DNA from: Cocleimonas flava
GTDB taxonomy: Bacteria > Pseudomonadota > Gammaproteobacteria > Thiotrichales > Thiotrichaceae
Direction: 5' to 3'
Assembly (NCBI RefSeq): GCF_004339015.1
Contig: NZ_SMFQ01000004.1
Location: forward strand, 805,901-869,900
DNA length: 64,000 nucleotides
Shown: piece after piece, positions 51,899 to 59,849 of the stretch
How the letters are laid out: each line of letters begins with the position of its first letter
Numbering within the stretch: position 1 is the stretch's first letter
The notes under the pieces: model-generated
Database searches by the model: none
Told to the model about the DNA's origin: nothing
What the model saw: only the letters and a program-made list of their open reading frames with translations
Made by a program: the position numbers and the translations under genes

Positions 51899-53599
51899 AT
51901 GACATTTAAATTATCACTGTGGAAAGTCACTTTACTGATTTCCTTATATTTAACGTTATTCACTAACTATTCTTTCTGGTCAAAAATATTAAGCCTGCAA
52001 CCACTGTCAGAATCTCCCGTTATTGGAATTTCCTTCTTTTTGATATTAGTCACCGTGTTTAATATTTTGCTGACTTTATTCAGCTTTAAACCCATTTTTA
52101 AACCGATCGTAATCATCATTCTGTTGTGCTCTGCTTCTGCTGCATACTTTATGGATAACTATGCGATCATGATTGATAAAAGCATGATTCGTAATATTTT
52201 TGCGACTGATGTGCATGAGGCGACCGATCTATTTAGTTATAAATTAGTGATGACGCTACTGTTACTGGGCGTGGTTCCAGCATGGTTATTGTATAAAACC
52301 GAAATCAACTACCAACCCTTCTTCAAAGGTCTGGCTGCTAAAGGCTTAGTCATTCTAATCAGTTCTGCCGTATTGGGCGGCACCTTGTACAGCAATTACA
52401 AAGAGCTTTCGTTCTTCGGTAGAAATAACCGTGAAGCGCGTCATCTAATTAATCCGATTAACTATATTGGCTCAATTAAATCGATTGTTGCCAAAGATTT
52501 AAGAAAAAGAAATTACAAACTAAAGCCGATTGAAGATGATGCGCAACTGGTACTGAGCGATGTTCATGCTGTGAATGGCATTCCGCGTAAACCTTCGCTA
52601 GTTATTCTGGTATTGGGTGAAACCGCTAGAGCGATGAATTTCTCTTTAAATGGTTATCAACGCAACACCAATCCGCTATTAGCGAAACAGGATATTATCA
52701 ATTTTAGTGACGTGACTTCTTGCGGAACGGCGACCGCGGTATCTGTGCCGTGTATGTTTTCTAAATTTACCCGCGATGAATTTAACTTTGATAAAGGCAG
52801 AGAGTACGAGAACTTATTCGATGTGATCTCGCATGCGGGTTACAAAGTTTTATGGAGAGATAATAATACCGGCTGCCAACACAGTTGTGACCGCATTGCA
52901 TACGAGCACATGCTGGATAAGCTTAATCCTAAATTTTGCGAAACGGGCAACTGCGTGGATGAAGTATTAATTGATGATTTACAACACATTGTGGATGCCA
53001 GTAACACCGACACTGCACCCAATGAACAACTCACTAAAGTGAATGCGGTGATTGAAAGCCCGCGAGGTGACCGTGTCATTATTCTGCATAAAAAAGGCAA
53101 TCACGGCCCTACCTACAGCAAGCGCTATCCAGCAGAATTTGAGAAATTCACGCCAGTGTGTAAAACCAATCAACTGGTTTCATGTTCTCAGGAAGAAATT
53201 GTAAACGCTTATGACAATGCGATTCTTTACACGGATTTTTTTCTGGATAAATCAATTAACTTTTTAAAGAAGAATTCAGAACAATTTGATACGGCGATGG
53301 TCTATATCTCTGATCATGGCGAATCTTTAGGGGAAAATAATCTGTATTTGCACGGTTTACCCTATATGATCGCGCCAGATTACCAAAAGAAAGTTCCATT
53401 TATGCTTTGGTTGTCTAAGGGCTATGAAAAAACACACAGTATCAATAAGGACTGTGTCGCGAGTAAATCTGCAACAGCACTTTCACATGATAATTTATTC
53501 AGCTCCATACTCGGGATGCTGTCTATTGAAACAAAGGTTCACGATAAGCAATTAGATATTTTTTCTTCTTGCAAAAGCACTCAAATAGTCAAAAAATAG
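51899..53599 (+). CDS. eptA: Phosphoethanolamine lipid A transferase, EptA/MCR family
   Basis: The 566-residue inner-membrane enzyme (start at MTFKLSLWKV; an upstream frame to 51746 looks unlike the family) has five N-terminal helices and a periplasmic alkaline-phosphatase-like domain. Catalytic parts are LVILVLGETARAMNFSLNGYQRNTNP (metal Glu), SCGTATAVSVPCMFS (nucleophilic Thr), LWRDNNTGCQHSCDR and YISDHGESLGENNLYLHG. It modifies lipid A and lowers affinity for cationic peptides. An outer-membrane protein gene begins 4 bp after its stop, indicating an operon. Confidence 0.93.
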   Translation: MTFKLSLWKVTLLISLYLTLFTNYSFWSKILSLQPLSESPVIGISFFLILVTVFNILLTLFSFKPIFKPIVIIILLCSASAAYFMDNYAIMIDKSMIRNIFATDVHEATDLFSYKLVMTLLLLGVVPAWLLYKTEINYQPFFKGLAAKGLVILISSAVLGGTLYSNYKELSFFGRNNREARHLINPINYIGSIKSIVAKDLRKRNYKLKPIEDDAQLVLSDVHAVNGIPRKPSLVILVLGETARAMNFSLNGYQRNTNPLLAKQDIINFSDVTSCGTATAVSVPCMFSKFTRDEFNFDKGREYENLFDVISHAGYKVLWRDNNTGCQHSCDRIAYEHMLDKLNPKFCETGNCVDEVLIDDLQHIVDASNTDTAPNEQLTKVNAVIESPRGDRVIILHKKGNHGPTYSKRYPAEFEKFTPVCKTNQLVSCSQEEIVNAYDNAILYTDFFLDKSINFLKKNSEQFDTAMVYISDHGESLGENNLYLHGLPYMIAPDYQKKVPFMLWLSKGYEKTHSINKDCVASKSATALSHDNLFSSILGMLSIETKVHDKQLDIFSSCKSTQIVKK

Positions 53600-53602
53600 A
53601 CC

Positions 53603-55291
53603 ATGGGCATAACTATAAAAACAAAAGAAAATATTATCTTAAAAAATACAGTCAAAAACGCTTGTAACTGCAAGCCAAACAACAAACTGCTTTTATGTTG
53701 CTGTTTACTTTTGCCATTTTCAGCGGTATCTCCAGCATTTGCAGATGAAAGCTGTATCGCGTGGACGGATGACTTTAAAAACAAGCCTAATCTTATCGTA
53801 GGCAAGGTCGAGATTAATGCGGCAGATGTGTTTGATTTAAACAATCCGAAAGAATCAAAGACGATTCACAGGGTTGCCAATAATCTGCATGTGAGCACTA
53901 AACCGGTTGTTATTCGTCGCCAGTTACTGTTTAAAGAAGGCGAAATATTCCAGCCGCGCAAACTATCAGAATCAGAACGTATCGTTCGTAGTAATCGCTA
54001 TATTCAAGATGCAGATATTATGCCTTCTGAGTTGTGCGGTAATCGCGTCAACATACAGGTAAATACCACGGATAAATGGACGCTGTCACCCGGCGTTTCA
54101 TTTAGCCAATCTGGCGGCAATAGCAAAACTGGTTTCGAAATACAGGAACATAACCTCTTGGGTTCGGGTAAAGGCCTTGTGGTCGGCTATAAAAGCGATG
54201 AAGAGCGTGATGAAACCTTTTTAAGCTATACCAATTCACTCTTTTTAGGCACCCGACAAAAATTATATGCCTCGGTACAAGACAACTCCGATGGCAAAGG
54301 ACACGAGGTTGATTTATCCCTGCCGTTTTTCGAGCTGGATAGCCGCAAAGCGTGGGGGCTATCGACATCAAGCCTGAGTGAAGAAACCTCCCTTTATGAC
54401 AAGGGCGACGTGAGCAGTAAAGTCTCGGTAAAAAAATCAGAACATTCGGCTTACTGGGGCTGGTCTGATGGTCTTGAATCTGATGATACTGATACAGATG
54501 ACTCTGCAAAGAACGAAGTCACCCGTTACAAGGTCGGCTGGAAATACACGGAATCAGATTATAAAGATTACTATTCCCTGACAGAATCTTACCCCTGGTT
54601 TGAATACGAACACGACAGTGAAAGCTATACCACTCGTACCAATTTCAAAAGTATGGGCGAAGTGGAAGACATTACCTTGGGAACCAACTACACCCTCGGA
54701 GTCGGCTTACTGCGAGAAGAATTTGGTTCTACCGATAATCAACTTAACCTGAATGCGTCTTTTGAAAAAGGTTATGAATTCGAAAACAGTCTGGCGTTTA
54801 TCAATATGGAAGCCAACTCCTATATCGGTTCTGGTGAGTTAGAAGGAGACAGCCTGAACTTGCAGGCAGAATGGTATTTATTTGACGAGCACGGTAGTGA
54901 TATTTACTTGTCTGGTACGTTTAAATACCAATCGAATCTACAACCTGACGAGCAACTTTTATTAGGTGGAGATACCGGTTTACGCGCCTACCCTAAAGGT
55001 TATGAAAGTGGCGATAAGTCTCTGGTTTTCACCGCAGAAAAACGCTATCACTTTGACTGGTACCCACTCCATTTAGCAAAATTTGGGGCGGCAGTTTTCG
55101 CCGATGTTGGCAGCGCCTGGGGTGATGGCAAAGACCTGGATGTGTTAGCCGATGTTGGGGTCGGACTGCGCATGATTCCTACCCGTAGCAGTATTACCAA
55201 AGCAATCCACATTGATTTGGCATTTCCTCTGAATGGCGATAGTGATGTCGACGATGTGCAACTGAGCGTCAACACTGAGAATTCATTCTAA
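53603..55291 (+). CDS. BamA/TamA-like outer-membrane protein
   Basis: The 562-residue protein has a signal peptide (hydrophobic LLLCCCLLLPFSAVSPAFA), one POTRA-like segment (about 85-150, VIRRQLLFKEGEIFQPRKLSESERIVRSNRYIQDADI), and a beta-barrel ending in LLLGGDTGLRAYPKGYESGDKSLVFTAEKRYHF and a terminal Phe. This layout resembles Omp85 proteins with a reduced POTRA set. It follows eptA after a few bp, so it may work on the envelope in the same response. A C6-core terminator follows. Confidence 0.8.
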   Translation: MGITIKTKENIILKNTVKNACNCKPNNKLLLCCCLLLPFSAVSPAFADESCIAWTDDFKNKPNLIVGKVEINAADVFDLNNPKESKTIHRVANNLHVSTKPVVIRRQLLFKEGEIFQPRKLSESERIVRSNRYIQDADIMPSELCGNRVNIQVNTTDKWTLSPGVSFSQSGGNSKTGFEIQEHNLLGSGKGLVVGYKSDEERDETFLSYTNSLFLGTRQKLYASVQDNSDGKGHEVDLSLPFFELDSRKAWGLSTSSLSEETSLYDKGDVSSKVSVKKSEHSAYWGWSDGLESDDTDTDDSAKNEVTRYKVGWKYTESDYKDYYSLTESYPWFEYEHDSESYTTRTNFKSMGEVEDITLGTNYTLGVGLLREEFGSTDNQLNLNASFEKGYEFENSLAFINMEANSYIGSGELEGDSLNLQAEWYLFDEHGSDIYLSGTFKYQSNLQPDEQLLLGGDTGLRAYPKGYESGDKSLVFTAEKRYHFDWYPLHLAKFGAAVFADVGSAWGDGKDLDVLADVGVGLRMIPTRSSITKAIHIDLAFPLNGDSDVDDVQLSVNTENSF

Positions 55292-55331
55292 TTCTAATAA
55301 AATATACTCTTTGTTAAGTTGTAAAAAAATT

Positions 55332-55360
55332 GGTCACCCCCCTACTTTAAGGCTTTTTTT
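55332..55360 (+). terminator. C6-core terminator element, copy 19
   Basis: GGTCACCCCCCTACTTTAAG then GCTTTTTTT, about 40 bp after the outer-membrane protein stop on the same strand. Confidence 0.75.
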
Positions 55361-55564
55361 ATTTCGTCGTTCGTTATAGATAAATAAAGAAAAAATGAAA
55401 TGCTGATGTGTTTAATATTATTTAGTACAAATGCCTGAATCCTAGCTACAGTAATAACTAGCAACAGTAATAAAGACACAGTATAAGTTTCTCCCCCGTT
55501 TTTACTGTTTTATCAAGACAGCTATGTTTAATTGACCTGGTTGTTTTATTAATAGGAGCATCAT

Positions 55565-56707
55565 TTGAAATATACATACGCTAACTATTACCAGAATCCA
55601 AAACAAAGCAACGCCATGCATGAAGTGGCCGATGATTTGTTTCCAACCGGAATCTGTGAAACTGCTTATCAATCAATTACCCAGTGGCCTGATTACAAGC
55701 AAACTGACTTAATTGCATTAGATGATTTCGCCAAACAAATGGGCGTAAAAAAGGTTCTGTATAAAGATGAATCAACACGGTTAAATTTAGGCTCATTCAA
55801 AGCATTGGGCGGCGCTTATGCCGTGCAGACTGTTTTGGAAGCGCGAGAAAAAACCGGAGATGCGTCTGCACTTACAGTATGTACAGCGACCGATGGTAAT
55901 CATGGCCGCTCCGTTTCCTGGGGAGCACAGCAAAAGAATATCCCTTGTCATATCTTTATCCATGCGGGAGTCAGTGAAGCCCGCGCAAAAAGCTTAGCGG
56001 AATATGGCGCAACGGTGCATCGAGTCAATGGTAATTATGATGATTCTATCGCCGAATGCATCAAAATGGCTGATGCGAATGGTTGGCAAATTGTTTCGGA
56101 CACATCGTGGGAAGGTTATCGCGAAATACCCACACAAGTGATGGCAGGCTATACCGTATTAGCCGCTGAAGTCATCGAGCAAATAGAGCAGCAAAAAGAG
56201 TCGTTAACACATATTATTCTTCAAGCCGGTTGCGGTGGTATGGCAGGCGCGTTAATCGCCTACTTCTGGAAGCACTGGCGCGATAATTTACCTGAAATCA
56301 TCATCATGGAATCTCGCATGTCTGATTGTGTTTTAGAAAGCATGCAACGCGATCAAATCTATTTAGTGGATATCGTCGATGAAACACTGATGGCGGGCTT
56401 ATCCTGCGGTGAAGTATCCGAATTGGCCTGGCCGATACTGCGACACGGTGCAAGCCATGTAATCACGGTGAGTGATGAAGGCGTAAAACCCATGATGCGT
56501 TATCTGGCAAAATCGGAAGGTGACCGACCGGATATTGTCGGTGGTGAATGTTCGGCTTCGGGTTTGATTACCTTGAAAACCATCATGGATAATCCAGAAC
56601 TCAAAGAATCTATCCATATCGATGAAAATTCGGTGATTTTCATGCTGGGTACCGAAGGTGCGACGGATCCTGATCTGTACAAGGAAATCATAGGAAACAA
56701 GCAATAG
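55565..56707 (+). CDS. Diaminopropionate ammonia-lyase-like PLP enzyme
   Basis: The 380-residue protein starts with TTG after a good Shine-Dalgarno (aggag). It shows the fold-type II PLP lysine in RLNLGSFKALGGAYAV and CTATDGNHGRSVSWGAQ. Diaminopropionate ammonia-lyase features are DTSWEGYREIPTQVMAGYTV, ILQAGCGGMAGAL and DRPDIVGGECSASGL. That family turns 2,3-diaminopropionate into pyruvate and ammonia. The next two genes (EutA-like and M24) suggest a role in catabolism of a cyclic or acylated diamino acid; the actual substrate is not certain. Confidence 0.85.
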   Translation: MKYTYANYYQNPKQSNAMHEVADDLFPTGICETAYQSITQWPDYKQTDLIALDDFAKQMGVKKVLYKDESTRLNLGSFKALGGAYAVQTVLEAREKTGDASALTVCTATDGNHGRSVSWGAQQKNIPCHIFIHAGVSEARAKSLAEYGATVHRVNGNYDDSIAECIKMADANGWQIVSDTSWEGYREIPTQVMAGYTVLAAEVIEQIEQQKESLTHIILQAGCGGMAGALIAYFWKHWRDNLPEIIIMESRMSDCVLESMQRDQIYLVDIVDETLMAGLSCGEVSELAWPILRHGASHVITVSDEGVKPMMRYLAKSEGDRPDIVGGECSASGLITLKTIMDNPELKESIHIDENSVIFMLGTEGATDPDLYKEIIGNKQ

Positions 56708-56721
56708 GTTAATGCATCGAA

Positions 56722-57486
56722 ATGGATACCTTAAAATACGATTTATTAGCCAAAGAAACTGTTAAACAGCTAGGTTTAATCGTATTGCAGTCGGATGTCA
56801 CTATTGAAGATGAGTTTCGTTTTTACTTTGCGAATCAAAATATTAGTCTGTTTGTGAATCGTATTCCGTTTGAGAATGAAGTCACTAAAGAATTACTCCA
56901 GCAAATGGAAAATCATCTTGGCGATACCATGTCGCAGTTTCCGATTGAAGCTGAATTCGATGCACTGGGTTACGCCTGCACATCTGGTGCCTTACTCATC
57001 GGAGCAGACAGAATATCCGAATTAGTTGCTGAGAAGCGCCCCTGTAAAATGGTGACGAATCCATTAACCGCCACACTCTCAGCTTTACAATCGATTAACG
57101 CCAAAAAAATAGCTTATCTCGCGCCCTATAGCGAAAGCGTATGTGCTGAAATGATTCAATACTTTGAATCCAATGGTATTCAGGTAATTGCATCTGCTAC
57201 CTATGATGAAGCAGAAGATCGCTTTGTTGGCCGAATTTCCCCTGCCACCCTTCAACGCGATGCGATTAACTTAGCGAAAAATAATCCAGACATTGATGCC
57301 GTTTTTATGGCTTGTACCAATTTAAAGTGCGCGCATATTCTTGCTGAAGTAGAAGCACAAACGGGGATTACGGCTTTATCGAGCAATCAGGTTTTAGCAT
57401 GGGACTTAGCCAGACATGCAGGACTGGATTTGACCTATAACTCATCTGACAACTTCACATCAAACAAAGGAAATCTGTTCAAATGA
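56722..57486 (+). CDS. EutA-like Asp/Glu racemase-superfamily protein
   Basis: The 254-residue protein is of the aspartate racemase/maleate isomerase superfamily. Two catalytic Cys positions are visible: GYACTSGALLIG (about residue 86) and VFMACTNLKCAHIL (about 196). The overall pattern resembles ectoine utilization protein EutA. It lies 14 bp after the diaminopropionate lyase gene and its stop overlaps the next gene start. It probably racemises or isomerises an intermediate of that pathway (inferred). Confidence 0.8.
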   Translation: MDTLKYDLLAKETVKQLGLIVLQSDVTIEDEFRFYFANQNISLFVNRIPFENEVTKELLQQMENHLGDTMSQFPIEAEFDALGYACTSGALLIGADRISELVAEKRPCKMVTNPLTATLSALQSINAKKIAYLAPYSESVCAEMIQYFESNGIQVIASATYDEAEDRFVGRISPATLQRDAINLAKNNPDIDAVFMACTNLKCAHILAEVEAQTGITALSSNQVLAWDLARHAGLDLTYNSSDNFTSNKGNLFK

Positions 57487-58691
57487 CACAGACTTTGCAT
57501 CAGCCAGAACGCGGTTTTGCGAACGAAGAATTCGAACAGCGCTTTGAGCTTGTTCAAAACAAAATGCGTGAGCAACAACTGGCTGCAATTCTGTTGACCA
57601 CCGAACACGATATTAATTATTACACCGGCTATCTTACCCAATTCTGGCAAAGCCCAACGCGTCCCTGGTATCTGGTTTTACCCAGCGAAGGTTTGCCCAT
57701 AGCGGTTATTCCAACTATCGGCGTGGAGTGTATGGCAAAGGGATGGATGAGTGATATTCGACACTGGTCATCGCCCCACCCAACAGATGATGGCATTAGC
57801 CTACTCACGGAAGCTTTGGTTGAAGCAGTGACGCGTGCCGCATCAAACAGTGGTTTTAAACACATCGGTATTAGTGCGGGAAAAGAGTCGCACATGCGTA
57901 TGCCGTTATGCGATCTGGATCAGATCAAGGCTAATTTGAAAAAGCATGATAATCGAGTCGACTTTGTAGATGCGACACACATCATGCGTCGTCAGCGGAT
58001 GGTTAAATCTCCCAAAGAAATCGAGAAACTGCGCTATGTGGCACAAACGGTTTCCTCCGTTTTCGAGCGACTGTTTGAGTTTGTGCACCCCGGAATGAGT
58101 GACAGCGAGATATTTCGTGCATTCAAAATTCAATGTCTGACTGAAGGCGTTGATGATGTGGCTTATCTGGTCGGCGGCGCTGATCAAGGTGGCTATAACG
58201 ATATTATTTCACCTGCAGGCGCGCGTATTCTTCGAGATGGCGATGTTTTGATACTCGATACCGGCTGTACCTTCGATGGCTACTACTGTGATTTCGACCG
58301 CAACTATGGTTTCGGCAAAGTAGATAAAAGCGCGCTTGATGCCTATGAGGCTGTCTGGGAAGCAACCGAACAAGGCTTCCTAGCAACGAAACCGGGCAAC
58401 ACGCCAGCCCATTTATTTCACGCAATGAACAATGTCCTGCAAAAAGCAGGTGCTTTGGGAGATTCAGTGGGTCGCTACGGACATGGTTTAGGTTTGCAAC
58501 TGACTGAGCCACCTTCGAATACTCCCTGGGATAATGAAGTGTTTGAAGTAGGAACGGTGATGACACTCGAACCAGGCATGGAGTTTGCCCCAGGGAAACT
58601 CATGGTGCATGAAGAAAATATTGTGATCACAGAAAACGGCGCTGAATATTTAAGTCGTCGGGCGTTGCCGCAACTCCCAATTTATTCTTAG
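57483..58691 (+). CDS. M24-family peptidase (Xaa-Pro aminopeptidase/creatinase-like)
   Basis: The 402-residue protein has a creatinase N-domain (about 17-165, LAAILLTTEHDINYYTGY) and the pita-bread catalytic domain with metal ligands: VLILDTGCTFDGYYCDFDRN (two Asp), RYGHGLGLQLTEPP (His), TLEPGMEF (Glu) and MVHEENIVI (Glu). Relatives include Xaa-Pro peptidases and ectoine hydrolase DoeA, though the GYDGWSF stretch I expect for DoeA is not visible. It closes the three-gene operon with the lyase and EutA-like genes. Confidence 0.87.
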   Translation: MTQTLHQPERGFANEEFEQRFELVQNKMREQQLAAILLTTEHDINYYTGYLTQFWQSPTRPWYLVLPSEGLPIAVIPTIGVECMAKGWMSDIRHWSSPHPTDDGISLLTEALVEAVTRAASNSGFKHIGISAGKESHMRMPLCDLDQIKANLKKHDNRVDFVDATHIMRRQRMVKSPKEIEKLRYVAQTVSSVFERLFEFVHPGMSDSEIFRAFKIQCLTEGVDDVAYLVGGADQGGYNDIISPAGARILRDGDVLILDTGCTFDGYYCDFDRNYGFGKVDKSALDAYEAVWEATEQGFLATKPGNTPAHLFHAMNNVLQKAGALGDSVGRYGHGLGLQLTEPPSNTPWDNEVFEVGTVMTLEPGMEFAPGKLMVHEENIVITENGAEYLSRRALPQLPIYS

Positions 58692-58701
58692 TTTTTATTA
58701 A

Positions 58702-58731
58702 TGGCACCCCCCTACTTTAGAGGCTTTTTTT
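58702..58731 (+). terminator. C6-core terminator element, copy 20
   Basis: TGGCACCCCCCTACTTTAGA then GGCTTTTTTT, 10 bp after the M24 stop on the same strand. Confidence 0.82.
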
Positions 58732-58736
58732 AGAAC

Positions 58737-58771
58737 AAAAAAAAGCCCATGATTTCACTCACGGGCTTTTT
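58737..58771. terminator. Bidirectional terminator between convergent genes
   Basis: AAAGCCC.TGA / TCA.GGGCTTT is an imperfect hairpin flanked by A8 on the left and T5 on the right. It serves as a second terminator for the M24 operon and the terminator of the - strand lipoprotein at 58790. Confidence 0.75.
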
Positions 58772-58789
58772 GATTGTTTATTCTTGTGT

Positions 58790-59227
58790 TTAGTAACAAG
58801 CACCTGATGGATCAACATTGATTCCGATCAGCTTATTACCACCGCCGCCGAATACGTTTCCACCGTTATACGTTAAGCAACCTTCGCCATCGTATAAGGC
58901 CTGCATACGCTGTACGTCACTACCATAGTAGAAAGGGATCCAACGCTTACCAGTTTCATGACGCTTTAGGTCGTTTGGTCCACCAATTGTAGAATTAACG
59001 CGAGCCATACTCATGCCCAGTTTAATTTTTGAGAACTTGCTGCCCGGTCTGATTGTTCCTGTGATTTTGCTACCACGAGGTTTTGTCGCTGCAGGTTTTG
59101 CTGGCTTAGCCGCCATTTTCTTTTCTGGCTTACTACCAGAAGCTGTAGAACTACTATCTGATCCGCCTGAACACGCAGAAATCAAAACCGCAGTTGCAAT
59201 GATTAACCCCATTTTACTTATTGTCAT
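58790..59227 (-). CDS. Small lipoprotein with BamE/SmpA-like domain
   Basis: The 145-residue protein has a lipobox (LISAC, Cys about 19) and a Ser/Lys/Pro/Ala-rich linker. The C-terminal domain KFSKIKLGMSMARVNSTIGGPNDLKRHETGKRWIPFYYG resembles the BamE/SmpA/OmlA fold (GM...V...lG.P). It contains a Cys pair (CLTYNGGNVFGGGGNKL..GAC) that may form a disulfide. It is monocistronic, and its role is unknown. Confidence 0.75.
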   Translation of the reverse strand: MTISKMGLIIATAVLISACSGGSDSSSTASGSKPEKKMAAKPAKPAATKPRGSKITGTIRPGSKFSKIKLGMSMARVNSTIGGPNDLKRHETGKRWIPFYYGSDVQRMQALYDGEGCLTYNGGNVFGGGGNKLIGINVDPSGACY

Positions 59228-59335
59228 TCTTAACTCCCTTGCATATAAAAAATTTTATAGGAAAGGAGTATAGAATTTATCAAATAGTGAATAAAGTTAT
59301 TTAGCAGATAAATTATTCTTTTCAGAAAAACGAAA

Positions 59336-59357
59336 GGTACCCCCCTCTCTTCTTTAA
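59336..59357 (+). repeat. Degenerate C6-core element
   Basis: GGTACCCCCCTCTCTTC is a decayed copy without a pairing GGC or T-run, between arfB (3' end at 59368) and the lipoprotein start. Confidence 0.35.
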
Positions 59358-59367
59358 GCAAGAATTT

Positions 59368-59784
59368 CTAATCTCTATCCACTTTCTTCCGTAAGGCTTT
59401 GGTTTTACCGCGTTGTGTTTTCTTATCCACACGTTTAATTTGTGAATTTCGACTGGGCTTAGTTGGCCTGCGCGCTTTACGGACTAAGGAGACACTTTTA
59501 ATCAGTAACTGAAGTCGCTCTAACGCATCTTTGCGATTCTTCTCCTGAGTACGGTGAGTTTGTGCTTTGATAATGATCACGCCATCTTTGCTGATGCGGC
59601 TGTCACTCAACGCCAGCAAGCGTTCTTTGTAGAACTCAGGAAGTGATGAGTCGGCAATATCAAAACGTAAATGAATCGCAGATGAAACCTTGTTGACGTT
59701 TTGCCCACCCGAACCTTGCGCACGAATTGCTGATATTTCGATTTCATCATCGGGAATGGATACAGCTTGAGAGATAATGAGCAT
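59368..59784 (-). CDS. arfB: Alternative ribosome-rescue factor ArfB (peptidyl-tRNA hydrolase)
   Basis: This protein rescues stalled ribosomes by hydrolysing peptidyl-tRNA. The 138-residue protein has the catalytic GGQ in [23 protein letters not shown], the conserved [24 protein letters not shown], and a Lys/Arg-rich tail ([18 protein letters not shown]) that binds in the mRNA channel. Length is close to E. coli ArfB (140). Confidence 0.96.
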   Translation of the reverse strand: MLIISQAVSIPDDEIEISAIRAQGSGGQNVNKVSSAIHLRFDIADSSLPEFYKERLLALSDSRISKDGVIIIKAQTHRTQEKNRKDALERLQLLIKSVSLVRKARRPTKPSRNSQIKRVDKKTQRGKTKALRKKVDRD

Positions 59785-59849
59785 GTTCAGTAAATTTCCA
59801 TCAATTTGCAGTCAGGTCTAATCAGTCCTAAATTATATTCTAGTGACAA

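Noticed and set aside
57483-58691. Ectoine hydrolase DoeA.
   Set aside because: The expected DoeA signature around GYDGWSF is not visible; the general M24 assignment is safer.
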